Positions 54,101 through 62,224 are shown, counted from the first letter of the stretch. The stretch is DNA of 64,000 nucleotides from Ruminococcus sp. YRD2003 (GCA_900109435.1 FNZT01000011.1:124001-188000), one strand, 5' to 3'. Numbers and translations are program-made. The notes: a model not told the origin generated them from the sequence alone.

Positions 54101-55402
54101 TTCCTGATGCAAATCACTTTCTGTCTGTTGTATCAGTTTGGCTGCCAGCAAGGAAAGTGAATACTTCAAGGAAAGAATGCGAGAATCCTGCGTTCCCTGC
54201 TCCAACTCTCTGATTTGTGCAGTCAATGCTTTCTCATCATTTTGCAGTTCAAGCAGTTCTGCGTATTCCTTTGCAGCATTCAATACTTTGACCATATGGA
54301 CAAACTTGTCACGCTGGTTTTCCGAATCTTCTTTTTGCTGTCTGCATTCTTCAAGCTCCGTAGATGCTTTGTCAAAACTCTCCTGTGCAAGATAATAAGT
54401 CTCCGAAGCCTTCTCTGCTTTGATGTGATGCAGTTTTGCTTTCAAGTTGCCTATTGTTTGTTCGATCTGCGCTTGCTTCTCACTTTCCAGTTTAATATGA
54501 TGATCAAGTGTGAACAAATGGTCAGCCAGCAAACGAATTGCCTGTATCCTCTGATCTTCGGCATCCCACATATTCTTCATAAACGGAAGTATCCCTTGCA
54601 GCTTTTCCGTAAAAGCTTTTATCTGTGACTGCAAGCGAAGATTTTCTTCCTGCCCTGCATAGCTGTCCGCATAATGGACGAACATTTCTTCCAGAGCTTC
54701 CGCTGATTCTGTATCGTTCGGCATCACACCCGGAATGATAAACTTGTCAAGCAGTCTGTCAGCGGTTCGGTATTCCTCAAAGAATTTTGTAATGCCGCCT
54801 TCTACTGCATTGATACGCACAAGAATATTTTCCCATTCTGTGTGGAGAATACCGTATTCCTCCAAGCGTTTATGATATCGCCGCAACGAATCGGAAGGAT
54901 AATATTCGACCTTTCTGTTCTGCAAATACTTACGAAGATCATCAAACGACATAGGACGGATATGATTGCCCGTCCGTTCGGTAAGTGGAAGATTGATCAG
55001 GTCGAGTTTATCGCCGGCTCTTGTATAATCGTGCATAAACGTGTAATAACGAACCGTTTTGCTTTCGTTCTCATCATCTGCTGTCGTGCTTGCAGCCAAT
55101 GCGATACCGGTCAGCAGACTGTTAGTTGAGCCGTCCAACGCCCATTCTATCAGAATGAAAGCGTGGTCAGTGCCTTTCTGAAAATAATCGCTGATATTGC
55201 GGTTCTGAACCTTTGCTTTCGGGCAAACTGGTTGGAGCAACAGCTGAACGATCACAGACTTACCGCCGCCGTTATCAAGATTCAGCAGGGTATCGATCGG
55301 CTTTCCCTCAGCGTTTTCGGTACAGAATATCTCGTCAGGAATCAGCTTTGCACCGTCATTGAATCTGAAATTCACAATTCTGATCTTACAGATCGCCGGC
55401 AT
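51110..55402 (-). CDS. jetC: Wadjet SMC-like ATPase JetC
   Basis: A 1430-residue MukB/SMC-like motor, the core of Wadjet, which extrudes loops on small circular DNA. Walker A lies at 44-49 (NLDNGGGKSVIVQLL), long coiled coils span about 260-1180 with a central hinge-like globular part near 600-740, the ABC signature is at 1313 (SGGEQFVV) and Walker B at about 1344-1351 (GVLILDNPFGP). The start at 55402 (MPAICKIRIVNF) follows GGGAGGAAG and overlaps jetB by 17 bases. All ATPase motifs are intact. Confidence 0.93.
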   Translation of the reverse strand: MPAICKIRIVNFRFNDGAKLIPDEIFCTENAEGKPIDTLLNLDNGGGKSVIVQLLLQPVCPKAKVQNRNISDYFQKGTDHAFILIEWALDGSTNSLLTGIALAASTTADDENESKTVRYYTFMHDYTRAGDKLDLINLPLTERTGNHIRPMSFDDLRKYLQNRKVEYYPSDSLRRYHKRLEEYGILHTEWENILVRINAVEGGITKFFEEYRTADRLLDKFIIPGVMPNDTESAEALEEMFVHYADSYAGQEENLRLQSQIKAFTEKLQGILPFMKNMWDAEDQRIQAIRLLADHLFTLDHHIKLESEKQAQIEQTIGNLKAKLHHIKAEKASETYYLAQESFDKASTELEECRQQKEDSENQRDKFVHMVKVLNAAKEYAELLELQNDEKALTAQIRELEQGTQDSRILSLKYSLSLLAAKLIQQTESDLHQEVSARKDQSDALCKVKEKIEQITTQRNENNTSLNQTIGSQKIMLEQINRGLSELALHITVMLDGSYSKEDIESIRSGYDKKIKNANNDIERCQNEAEQLGQELDAQDAERTELTQAQANCNVSLQQHETAMEQYRDAYNSVLSVLEHLSIPESRLFTDEPITSLDNILAKLREQLRQTEYSAELLAEQLRCIEAGQLHLSKTAVDFLQESGVSFQTGERYLNSQSPIIREDILAVNPLVAYAVIVDSEKEQIKLLSQTTDLWLSAVVPVYTRSELADMADGKWSEHNRFLSAFDKEYFRDASAYKDLIQQRLDDAKAEIEHIKRQIREWESEHSILSAFTYSADDEQHIQEQINSCQSDLQTIKDSLLALDKRKADIKKRTEELRELIDAEQRVLRHTENNQKEFERICGDISQYEELSRQITDMESACNRLAVQIESEQREEGRITEIIQECDDKIKQFNEKLTEYQNLTAELKDTPKAEVLSEDYSAMLAEYRMYQESHSANLQELHRQLQKVQKSIGTKEKGIQRFHIEPTEYESTTYSDDAYHRAEQQSAQAQKECDQASEQYSSAVECHAKAESAFEQAKAKLSELHTELLPRSEVGADFERRIAECEAALQVSDHNMRECIEHLNELHADHKYAAKYAERFTLEFADYVPKLSEEKQDTNKLRDAIENSIEQLKQAENKTKKYHSTELEPFRNTHTLFTGTLDGILSVIDNHDIAGDKYFTLYERTEGDIKRYQDRIAQLAVLLKDVEDSRKQLVTNCLQRVGRLYENLTILSKKSTIQIGNAKKQMIRIDLPVIESVSEQPAERINHYITEQVKKYLSEQDSSAKSHHEHLAIRRLLNCYIGKETIPITVFKIDKNVQNSRYRSWQDALKANSGGEQFVVLFSLIVSVMNYTRSLTSSLSTTSGVLILDNPFGPISSPHLLEPMFRIARHFHIQLICLTHLGTAAVTSFFDMVYQLRFKSLPLSNMEILETEAKQHMEHAYYLSEQLSLF

Positions 55403-56078
55403 CTGTTCTTCCTCCCTCCAGAATAGCGTGTATCTCTGCAATACGATTTTGCGATAAATAATACGGCATCAGGTCATTCAGTTTTACTGTCGGCTTCCAT
55501 ACACCGTCCGCATCATACAATAATTCCTCATCACGGAACTTTCTGATGATCTTCATAAAACAGCCGTGCTTTGTATCTACTGAATTCGATTCATCGCCAC
55601 GCTTTGCAAGCCAGTTATCTGCCAAACGAAGGAAATCCATACTATACTGTGCAGCGGCACTTTTCAGCGCTTCACCATCAGCTCGTACCTGTTCGCAATG
55701 CTGTGTAAACTCGGTCAAAAAATCGGATTCTTTGATATAATACCTCGTTTGCAATGTATTGCCTTTACCGCCGTAAAGCGCATGCAAAAGAAAGATCGCC
55801 ATATAATTCAGCAAATACAGTTCTTCCAGTTTTTCATTGCCGACACTGCGGCGAAAATCACTATTATCCTGTGAAAACAACTCGTTGCTCGGATTCGGCA
55901 GGAGATAAAGCCTTCCGTTTGTTCTGTAAAGTGTAAAATCCAGTTCCTGCTCCATAATGGCAAGCTCGGAAGCAATTTCGGCATCACAGTAGTCTTCGTA
56001 AAATGAGGAATCTTGTTCACGGGTGATATATCCCTTTTCCATCAGCTTTGCAAACAGTCTCAGACTTTCAGGCTTCAT
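55386..56078 (-). CDS. jetB: Wadjet kleisin-partner subunit JetB (MukE-like)
   Basis: A 230-residue winged-helix-type protein between jetA and jetC, the position and size of JetB (DUF6063-like), the MukE/kite counterpart. It has LFAKLMEKGYITREQD near the N-terminus and FLRLADNWLAKR in the second half. It overlaps jetA by ATGA and jetC by 17 bases. Assignment rests mainly on operon order and size. Confidence 0.82.
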   Translation of the reverse strand: MKPESLRLFAKLMEKGYITREQDSSFYEDYCDAEIASELAIMEQELDFTLYRTNGRLYLLPNPSNELFSQDNSDFRRSVGNEKLEELYLLNYMAIFLLHALYGGKGNTLQTRYYIKESDFLTEFTQHCEQVRADGEALKSAAAQYSMDFLRLADNWLAKRGDESNSVDTKHGCFMKIIRKFRDEELLYDADGVWKPTVKLNDLMPYYLSQNRIAEIHAILEGGRTDAGDL

Positions 56079-57601
56079 CTTATCACCTCGATCTTAAAAT
56101 TATTTATTTTGATACTGCCGCCCTCAGCATCCAATAAAGTTATCGCTTCATCGAGCTTTTGTATCAATATCGTCTGTATCTGTATCAATTCCTCCGGGAG
56201 TTCGCTCAGACAATAGGAAAGGTCAAATTCACCGACAGGAACGATGATATCCTGCTGTTCTGCGCGCCAGCCTGCTACATCTATTTCTCCCATTCCGTAG
56301 AGCTTTAACATAACATCAGGCAAGGATTTTTCCCGCAGCTGCTCCTGCACTTGTTCTTTTGGAACCGCCGCAAGGTAATCGCTAAAACAGAAAATGGAGT
56401 TTTTATCTGCAAAAGTCAGTAATCCTCTTATGATCTCCACATATCTTTTATTTCTGATATCAGCCGCAGTTTCAGCATTATCATCACTTATGATATCAAT
56501 GCCGTCATCTCTGTTACTCTCCCGGATAGCATTTTGCCTGCTGTAAAAGAAATCAATACCGAACATATGCGGAAAAATCGGACGATAAAGCGGTGCAAAC
56601 AGCTTTCCGATATTTCTTGTATCTTGCAGATGCATTTTCTGCATGGGAAGTAATAATTCCTGTTCAAGGTCAAAGCGTCCTGCCTGCAAATAAGAAAAGC
56701 TGTCATCTAACAGATTAGCATATAGCTCGGAAAGTGAGAATTTCTGATTAAATACACGGCTCTGCTCGCTTATTACTGTATCAATGTTTTCAAGTATTTC
56801 CCGTATCTCTTGTTCGGTTTGACCGATATTCTCGTCTGTATTGATCTGGGCATCTGCAATCGCTTGCAGCTTTGCTGATACAAGAGTGCGGATATCACTA
56901 AGCTGCTTATTTTCGTCCTCAAAGGAATCCTTTACCTGCGAGACGATCTCTTCATATTCATCAATCGACACTTCGGAGATATTGGTCCTGCATCGGAGCA
57001 TAAAGTCGTCCATTCTTGTTTTCAGATTCCTGACTCGGCTGACCAGTTCACGACTCTCCCGAAGCGCTTTACCGTAGTTACCTCGTTTGATAAACTCCTG
57101 TAATTTGAAACGGTTAACAGAAAAATCCAGTTCGCTGTCGATCTCCTTGGTTCTAAACAAAAACTCATACGCTTCATTTGTCAGAACATAACTGCCGCTT
57201 TGCTGTTCAAGGAGAATAAGTGAGCGTTGATCTCTGAATTGTTCATCGCTGTTGTAAAAAGTATCAAATGAGCGCACTTTTCCGTTGCTTTGTAATACAT
57301 CTGTTATAATATAATCGGTCAGCATTTTTGCGGATTCGGGTTCATAATCATACACATCGGCGAGTTCCCGCAGAAATGCTGTGATATCCTGCTTTGTACA
57401 GCGTTCGCCGTATCGAAGAGTACTGTCCATGATAAAAACCATTACCATAAGGATCAGATTGTCGGTCTTATCATCATCATTATGCAACAATTCGCGAATC
57501 TCCGTTGGTTTACTTCTTTGCAGCCAGTATTTGATAAGATTCACGAATCGCATTCGCTTCTCAAAATCCTGTAGCAATTCTTGGGATTCTGCTGAAATCA
57601 T
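56075..57601 (-). CDS. jetA: Wadjet kleisin-like subunit JetA
   Basis: A 508-residue protein matching the DUF5716-like JetA type (MukF/kleisin counterpart). The N-terminal half has winged-helix character (LRYGERCTKQDITAFLRELADVYDYE). A middle helical part contains ELVSRVRNLKTRMDDFMLRCR, and a C-terminal domain follows. It begins 4 bases after jetD and overlaps jetB. Confidence 0.85.
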   Translation of the reverse strand: MISAESQELLQDFEKRMRFVNLIKYWLQRSKPTEIRELLHNDDDKTDNLILMVMVFIMDSTLRYGERCTKQDITAFLRELADVYDYEPESAKMLTDYIITDVLQSNGKVRSFDTFYNSDEQFRDQRSLILLEQQSGSYVLTNEAYEFLFRTKEIDSELDFSVNRFKLQEFIKRGNYGKALRESRELVSRVRNLKTRMDDFMLRCRTNISEVSIDEYEEIVSQVKDSFEDENKQLSDIRTLVSAKLQAIADAQINTDENIGQTEQEIREILENIDTVISEQSRVFNQKFSLSELYANLLDDSFSYLQAGRFDLEQELLLPMQKMHLQDTRNIGKLFAPLYRPIFPHMFGIDFFYSRQNAIRESNRDDGIDIISDDNAETAADIRNKRYVEIIRGLLTFADKNSIFCFSDYLAAVPKEQVQEQLREKSLPDVMLKLYGMGEIDVAGWRAEQQDIIVPVGEFDLSYCLSELPEELIQIQTILIQKLDEAITLLDAEGGSIKINNFKIEVIR

Positions 57602-57605
57602 TATC

Positions 57606-58628
57606 TTACCTCATGTTGTCCGCCAGTACGGGATACGAAAGAATCTCCTGTGGCAGACGCTTATTATTTTGCAGTATATGAGTGATCTGTTCCTGTTCAT
57701 CAGTTGTGAAATGTGGAAGTATTCCGGAAATTTCTGGCATGATACATCTTCCGTCGTCACTGTCGGGAAGCTGAATGTTACGGCTCAGTTCCAGCATTTT
57801 TTTATATGCCGGAAGGAACAATTCGATATGTAGTTCCTCTGCTGCTTTGCAAAGCCGCAGAAAGATATCAAAGCCGGCTCTGTCGATATCACCGCAATAC
57901 AGAAAACGAATTGTATCAGCCCCAAGATAAGCAGCATAGGAACGGAATTTATCCTTACCCGTGATGTCATTGCCCTGCCCGAAAATCACACCATCAATTT
58001 GAGTATCAAATAATGTGTTAGCTTGGGATTCATACATAAGGCGACGAATATTGAACCATATATCCTTGTTTTCACAAATGAGTAAGGTCATAGTTGACTT
58101 TCGGACGGGGATATAATCCGAAAAACACTGTTCGGGTGTTTCATAATATCGAAGCATATCTCCTGTGATTCCGATTGCTTCCAATAGTCTTAAATGATGA
58201 TCCAATTCCTTCTCTTCACCGAAAATATCAAAGGAGCGCTCACGCCTCGACATCATATCATTGCCCTTTTGATCGGTAAGCCATTCACTCAAGCGGCACA
58301 AAAACGCCCTGTTATTGTTAAATTGCATTCGATTACGAAGCAGATATCCATTTGCTGAAAGTCTCGGATGGAGTGCATTGATCTCATCAGGTGATACCTG
58401 CATCGTGTTTTCAATGCAGATAGTGTATCGCATAAACAAAGGATTCTTTTGATTACCATTTGTTCCGCTGCTCTTGATAGGCACTAATATACCTTGATTG
58501 GTTAGCTCTTTGATCTGTTCATAGAGGTGTTCAGACTCTGCACAAAATCTGCTGAGTTCCTCCAATGTGATCCGCTTACGAGGAAAATCCTGCAATGCTT
58601 TATACAGTGTATTACTAGGCTTACTCAT
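57606..58628 (-). CDS. jetD: Wadjet nuclease JetD
   Basis: A 340-residue protein with an N-terminal arm domain and a C-terminal TOPRIM-like nuclease (DUF2220/JetD_C). Candidate metal ligands are E186 in LLICENKDIWFN and D247/D249 in YCGDIDRAGFDIF; FGQGND lies between. JetD cuts plasmids captured by JetABC. It is first in this operon (order D-A-B-C). The start follows GAGGTGGCAATGT. Confidence 0.9.
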   Translation of the reverse strand: MSKPSNTLYKALQDFPRKRITLEELSRFCAESEHLYEQIKELTNQGILVPIKSSGTNGNQKNPLFMRYTICIENTMQVSPDEINALHPRLSANGYLLRNRMQFNNNRAFLCRLSEWLTDQKGNDMMSRRERSFDIFGEEKELDHHLRLLEAIGITGDMLRYYETPEQCFSDYIPVRKSTMTLLICENKDIWFNIRRLMYESQANTLFDTQIDGVIFGQGNDITGKDKFRSYAAYLGADTIRFLYCGDIDRAGFDIFLRLCKAAEELHIELFLPAYKKMLELSRNIQLPDSDDGRCIMPEISGILPHFTTDEQEQITHILQNNKRLPQEILSYPVLADNMR

Positions 58629-58669
58629 ACATTGCCACCTCTAATCTATATATAGAATAGTATATACAT

Positions 58670-58698
58670 ATTGTAGCATAATTTGGTCGAAAAAGCAA
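58670..58698 (-). promoter_or_regulatory. Promoter of the jetDABC operon
   Basis: On the minus strand, TTGCTT (58693-58698), 17 bases, TACAAT (58670-58675), about 35 bases before jetD. Confidence 0.65.
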
Positions 58699-58745
58699 GC
58701 TATCAGCTGTAAGAAACAGATTATTCAGAGTTCGAGCGTTATTAT

Positions 58746-58786
58746 AAAAAAACAGGCGGATACCTCATTTAAAGTATCAGCCTGTT
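58746..58786 (-). terminator. Terminator at the right end of the element
   Basis: ACAGGC-GATAC pairs with GTATC-GCCTGT, followed on the minus strand by seven T residues. It would stop leftward transcription entering from the right flank and insulate the jet promoter. Confidence 0.8.
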
Positions 58787-58845
58787 CTGTTTTATAGCCC
58801 GCTGTATAGGTCTTTACATAATAGTTGTTTTGAAAACTTCTATAT

Positions 58846-58851
58846 GAGTAC
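58846..58851. other. Right att core GAGTAC
   Basis: GAGTAC, preceded by AAAACTTCTATAT (right end of the element) and followed by the leader of the small ORF at 58906. Same hexamer as at 47303-47308. Confidence 0.6.
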
Positions 58852-58905
58852 CGACCTAACGGTAGGCGGTTCTATTCTTTCCCTCGGAAACGGGGGTGAG
58901 TTAAG

Positions 58906-58983
58906 ATGACTATACTGGAATTATTAACACTTATGTTACTTATAGTTGCACTTATAGAGCTTAACAATAACAAAAAGAAATAA
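58906..58983 (+). CDS. 25-residue hydrophobic peptide, type I toxin-like
   Basis: A very small ORF (MTILELLTLMLLIVAL, then a short polar stretch and a lysine-rich end) with one membrane helix and a basic tail, like holin-like type I toxins of Firmicutes. The ribosome site GGGGGTGA lies seven bases upstream, preceded by CTTTCCCTCGGAAACG, a leader style seen in such loci. A terminator follows. Its own promoter seems to be the one now stranded at 47268-47296. Confidence 0.65.
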   Translation: MTILELLTLMLLIVALIELNNNKKK

Positions 58984-59012
58984 CCGCCCCACTTCCACAT
59001 GGGCGGTTATTT
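58978..59012 (+). terminator. Terminator of the small toxin-like gene
   Basis: AAATAACCGCCC (from 58978) pairs with GGGCGGTTATTT; the stop codon lies within the left arm. Confidence 0.85.
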
Positions 59013-59113
59013 CTATATAACTATTCATGAGGGAGAACCGCTTATCGCAGTACTCTTTATTTATATTATATCATTTTTTTTCGAAATGTCAATAGGCAGA
59101 CTTCAATTTAATG

Positions 59114-59139
59114 ATAAACGATAAATTATTATCGTTTAT
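59114..59139. promoter_or_regulatory. Palindromic site 1 upstream of the DUF2975-HTH pair
   Basis: ATAAACGATAA / TTATCGTTTAT, 11-bp perfect arms with a 4-base centre. It shares the CGATAA half-site with site 2. Confidence 0.55.
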
Positions 59140-59192
59140 TTTGCACAAGTATACCGATTTTTGGATATGCCGTTTATATGCAAACATACAAT

Positions 59193-59213
59193 ATTTATCG
59201 TAAAACGATAAAT
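59193..59213. promoter_or_regulatory. Palindromic site 2, candidate operator
   Basis: ATTTATCGT / ACGATAAAT with a 3-base centre, ending 6 bases before the -35 box at 59219. It is placed as expected for a repressor or activator, probably the HTH protein encoded at 60015-60248. Confidence 0.6.
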
Positions 59214-59218
59214 AACCA

Positions 59219-59247
59219 TTGACAAACGTTAATATCCGTGGTATTAT
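59219..59247 (+). promoter_or_regulatory. Promoter of the DUF2975-HTH operon
   Basis: TTGACA (59219-59224), 17 bases, TATTAT (59242-59247). Confidence 0.85.
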
Positions 59248-59302
59248 ATGCTCAACGGAGGGAACAACAAATCCCTCCACCGATAAAAAGGAGGAAATTA
59301 TT

Positions 59303-60001
59303 ATGAAAAACTCAAACTTGAAAGCTATCAACGGTATAGGCAAGGCTTGCTCGATCATCAGCACTATCGCCTTCATCTTCTGCATCGTGGGCTTCGTAAG
59401 CATCATAATCGTAGAGATAGGGATACTCACTTTCCCTATGGATAAGATAAAGCTTTCGGGCACAGCAGATGCAGTTGTCACGGTCGAAGCGGATGACATG
59501 GATTTCGATATCAAGACTGCCAATTACCACTTCAGCGAAAATAATCAGCAGGGTTTCCGCATAGACGTTGACCAGGAAGGTATAACAATTTCGGACGATA
59601 AGATCGACATCGGCGGTATCTGGTCACTCGATGTTGACGAGGTAGAAACCAGTGATAACGGCGCAACTTTCAAGCTCACAGGCGATTTCGGCGAGTTTGA
59701 CAAGGGTGCGATAAAGCGCAAGCTCTCACTCAATGTGCTCGAAGCACTGATCTCTGTCGCTGCTACAGCTGTAACACTTTTCTTTGCTCGCCGTGTATTC
59801 AAGGAGCTTTCAAAGTGCGAAACACCTTTCACTGAGACTACCGTGAAAAATATGAAGATCTTCGGCGGCGTGCTGATAGGCTATGGCGTTATCTCAGGCT
59901 TGTACCTTACCACCATTGTTGCAGGTCTTGCAGTCCTTATGCTCGCATTTGTATTCGCGCACGGTACAGACCTCCAGAGAGAGTCCGACGAGACTTTATA
60001 A
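59303..60001 (+). CDS. DUF2975-family membrane protein
   Basis: A 232-residue membrane protein. An N-terminal hydrophobic segment (about 15-47), an extracytoplasmic beta-rich part (about 50-145), then three hydrophobic segments, with the DUF2975 motif ELSKCETPFTETTVKNMK before the last two. DUF2975 proteins nearly always pair with a YozG-type HTH protein, as here, and are thought to form a membrane-linked regulatory pair. The start at 59303 follows AAAAGGAGGAAATTATT. Confidence 0.85.
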   Translation: MKNSNLKAINGIGKACSIISTIAFIFCIVGFVSIIIVEIGILTFPMDKIKLSGTADAVVTVEADDMDFDIKTANYHFSENNQQGFRIDVDQEGITISDDKIDIGGIWSLDVDEVETSDNGATFKLTGDFGEFDKGAIKRKLSLNVLEALISVAATAVTLFFARRVFKELSKCETPFTETTVKNMKIFGGVLIGYGVISGLYLTTIVAGLAVLMLAFVFAHGTDLQRESDETL

Positions 60002-60014
60002 GGAGGTGCTCGGT

Positions 60015-60248
60015 ATGTCGATAATCCTCAGACTTGACCGCGTTATGGCGGACAGAAAAATGAGCCTCAATGAGCTGAGTGAGCGCGTCGGCGTCAGCAA
60101 CGTCAACCTCTCAAAGCTCAAAACAGGCAAGGTCAGCGCGATACGCTTCTCGACCCTTGAGGCGATATGCAAAGCCCTCAACTGCCAGCCCGGTGACCTG
60201 CTCGAATTTCAGGACGACGGCGGCGAAAACTCTCCGGCTCAGCAATGA
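60015..60248 (+). CDS. YozG-type HTH (Cro/CI) transcriptional regulator
   Basis: A 77-residue regulator, nearly all helix-turn-helix: MSLNELSERVGVSNVNLSKL, then FSTLEAICKALNCQPGDLLEF, the classic YozG ending. The start at 60015 follows AGGAGGTGCTCGGT directly after the DUF2975 stop, so the pair is one operon. It probably acts on the palindromes at 59114-59139 and 59193-59213. Confidence 0.92.
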   Translation: MSIILRLDRVMADRKMSLNELSERVGVSNVNLSKLKTGKVSAIRFSTLEAICKALNCQPGDLLEFQDDGGENSPAQQ

Positions 60249-60310
60249 CACACTGAACAAATCGAAGACGATATGAGTGCATTCATCGCTGAACTCGAAT
60301 AATACCAAGA

Positions 60311-60343
60311 AAAAAGGACACCTGTGGGGAGGTGTCCTTTTTC
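60311..60343. terminator. Bidirectional terminator between HTH gene and DUF4363 gene
   Basis: AAAAAGGACACCT / AGGTGTCCTTTTT with a 5-base loop; T-runs on both strands. Confidence 0.9.
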
Positions 60344-60351
60344 TGTACGAA

Positions 60352-60729
60352 CTAAAGCACCGTAGTTATCATCGGTGTTTCGCCGTCGCGCAGCTGCTCT
60401 AATATATGGTGCAGCTCTATCAGCTCGGGGACAAGCTCGTCACGCCCGTTCTCGGCGTAGTAGCTTATACGCGTGCAGATTCGGTCTACCTCCGAGAGAC
60501 GGTCGCTCTTTACCAGCACCGCCGCCGTCCTGCGGAAGCTCTCCCAGTCCTGCTCCAGTGCTCGTGCGGACTCGACAGCCTCTGCCTGCGAGCCGCCCTC
60601 GTACAGCTCCGCTACCTCATCTGCGGCGGAGATGAGCCTCCCACAGCTCACATTCACCCACATACCCGATACTACGCTTGCTGCAATGAGCAGGCTAAGT
60701 ATCGCGGCGCTGATTTTTACCCTTGTCAA
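60352..60729 (-). CDS. DUF4363-family protein
   Basis: A 125-residue exported or membrane-anchored helical protein: an N-terminal hydrophobic segment (about 5-27), then helices with EQDWESFRRTAAVL and RISYYAENG, typical of DUF4363. The start is probably TTG at 60729, eight bases after GGGAGG; an ATG at 60771 gives a longer N-terminus without a ribosome site. It overlaps the DUF421 gene, a common pairing in Clostridia. Confidence 0.78.
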   Translation of the reverse strand: MTRVKISAAILSLLIAASVVSGMWVNVSCGRLISAADEVAELYEGGSQAEAVESARALEQDWESFRRTAAVLVKSDRLSEVDRICTRISYYAENGRDELVPELIELHHILEQLRDGETPMITTVL

Positions 60730-61432
60730 TTTCGTCGCCTCCCTGCGTGATGATAGGTCTGCCGCCGTCACGCGGAGAGATAAAGCAGCTCCCCGAACTG
60801 TCGGCTGTCATGATGAAGATGTCGTCTGTTTTCAGCCCGATTTTTTCGGCTGTTCGGGCGGCGTAGTCCCTGTCAAAGCCGAGCGAGCGCAGAGCTGTGT
60901 GCAGCACTATCCCGTCCGAGACGATTACAAGCGGCGGGTCGGAGTCCTCCGCCTGTATGTCCAGCTCAGTGCGCGTGGGAGTGTCCGCAGTCGGCTTCTT
61001 CATCACGGACATACTCCCCGTCGTCTCGACAATGGCGTACTGCACCTCCGCGAGGTCGAACACCTCGCTCCCGCGGAGAGCCATCATCAGGTCGTCGACG
61101 GAGAAGCGAAGGTCTGCCATAGCCTGACGGTCTATCCTGCCGCCCTTGATGACTATCTTCGGGCTGCCCGAGATGAACCTCCTCACCGCGGGAAAACGCA
61201 GACACAGCCACGACACTGTCACCTCGAAACAGACGAGAGCAAGTATCGGTGTGATACCAACAAGAACGGGGATATTCACGTCCTCTATCGGCAGGGTCGC
61301 AATATTCGAGACAAGTATCGTTATCACGAGCTCGGACGGCTGGAGCTCGCCGAGCTGGCGCTTGCCCATGAGCCGCACCGCGAATATCACCAGCACATAC
61401 AAAATAAGCGAACGGATAAGTATTACCGACAT
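60695..61432 (-). CDS. DUF421 (YetF-type) membrane protein
   Basis: A 245-residue protein with three N-terminal transmembrane helices and the signature MGKRQLGELQPSELVITIL. Two cytoplasmic alpha/beta subdomains follow (GGRIDRQAMADLRFSVDDL, then SDGIVLHTALRSLGF). YetF-like proteins are linked to spore or envelope physiology but lack a defined reaction. The start at 61432 follows AGGAGCTGTTGAA; the longer frame is not supported. Confidence 0.88.
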   Translation of the reverse strand: MSVILIRSLILYVLVIFAVRLMGKRQLGELQPSELVITILVSNIATLPIEDVNIPVLVGITPILALVCFEVTVSWLCLRFPAVRRFISGSPKIVIKGGRIDRQAMADLRFSVDDLMMALRGSEVFDLAEVQYAIVETTGSMSVMKKPTADTPTRTELDIQAEDSDPPLVIVSDGIVLHTALRSLGFDRDYAARTAEKIGLKTDDIFIMTADSSGSCFISPRDGGRPIITQGGDEIDKGKNQRRDT

Positions 61433-61562
61433 TTCAACAGCTCCTTTTATGGTAGTATGGCTGTCTGAGAAAAAAATATGTATCGGCTCTGAATAAAAAC
61501 AAGACAGTGAGCTCATAATAAGAACGGCTTCAAAGCTAAATATTTTCAAGGAGGCTTGTATC

Positions 61563-61745
61563 ATGGATAACAAGCATAAGAACGATTGTATCAAGTGCTC
61601 GGTGGCACAGTGCCAGCACAATATGGTGACCGAGAACTACTGCTCGCTCGATTCTATCTCCGTCGGCACTCACGAGGAGAACCCCACCGTCCCCGAATGT
61701 ACCGACTGCAACAGCTTCGTCAAGCGCACAGGCTGCTGCGACTGA
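61563..61745 (+). CDS. DUF1540-family small cysteine protein
   Basis: A 60-residue protein with seven cysteines in the DUF1540 pattern (DCIKCSVAQCQHN, YCSLDSISVG, CTDCNSF), probably binding a metal. Function is unknown. The start follows AAGGAGGCTTGTATC. Confidence 0.9.
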   Translation: MDNKHKNDCIKCSVAQCQHNMVTENYCSLDSISVGTHEENPTVPECTDCNSFVKRTGCCD

Positions 61746-61900
61746 CACCCACACCCAAAACAAGCGGGTCGATGCCGACATCGACCCCCTACATAATCCC
61801 GCTCCGTATTTTTCGCGTGTACACCGACTTACCCCATTGGTAAACATAGACAAATCGGGAGCCCGTTTACAGTCAAATCGGGAAAATTTATCCCGCGCTC

Positions 61901-61929
61901 TTGCATTGACGGAGTTTTTATTGTATAAT
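61901..61929 (+). promoter_or_regulatory. Promoter of ireB
   Basis: TTGCAT (61901-61906), 17 bases, TATAAT (61924-61929). Confidence 0.75.
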
Positions 61930-61978
61930 AGTATTAAGCTTCTACCGAAGTAATTATTCCCAACAGGAGGCTGATGAT

Positions 61979-62224
61979 ATGTTCGACAAAACTATGACCT
62001 TTTCCGTTAACGAAGACAAGGAAGCGGAGCTCAGAAAAAATCTCACAATAATCTACGACGCCCTCGTTCAGAAGGGATACAACCCCGTTAATCAGATCGT
62101 AGGCTATATCCTCTCAGAGGACCCCACCTACATAACCACATACAATAACGCAAGAAACCTTATCCGTCACATCGACAGAGATGAGCTTCTTCAGGTGCTT
62201 GTAAGGTCTTACCTTCAGGCATAA
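61979..62224 (+). CDS. ireB: IreB-family regulatory phosphoprotein
   Basis: An 81-residue UPF0297 protein. The N-terminal TMTF matches the threonine region phosphorylated by the Ser/Thr kinase IreK in Enterococcus, and EKGYNPVNQIVGYILSEDPTYI-type sequence (QKGYNPVNQIVGYILSEDP) is the family core. IreB affects cell-wall stress tolerance in Enterococcus. In most Firmicutes it is followed by ruvX; here it stands alone with its own terminator. Confidence 0.95.
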   Translation: MFDKTMTFSVNEDKEAELRKNLTIIYDALVQKGYNPVNQIVGYILSEDPTYITTYNNARNLIRHIDRDELLQVLVRSYLQA

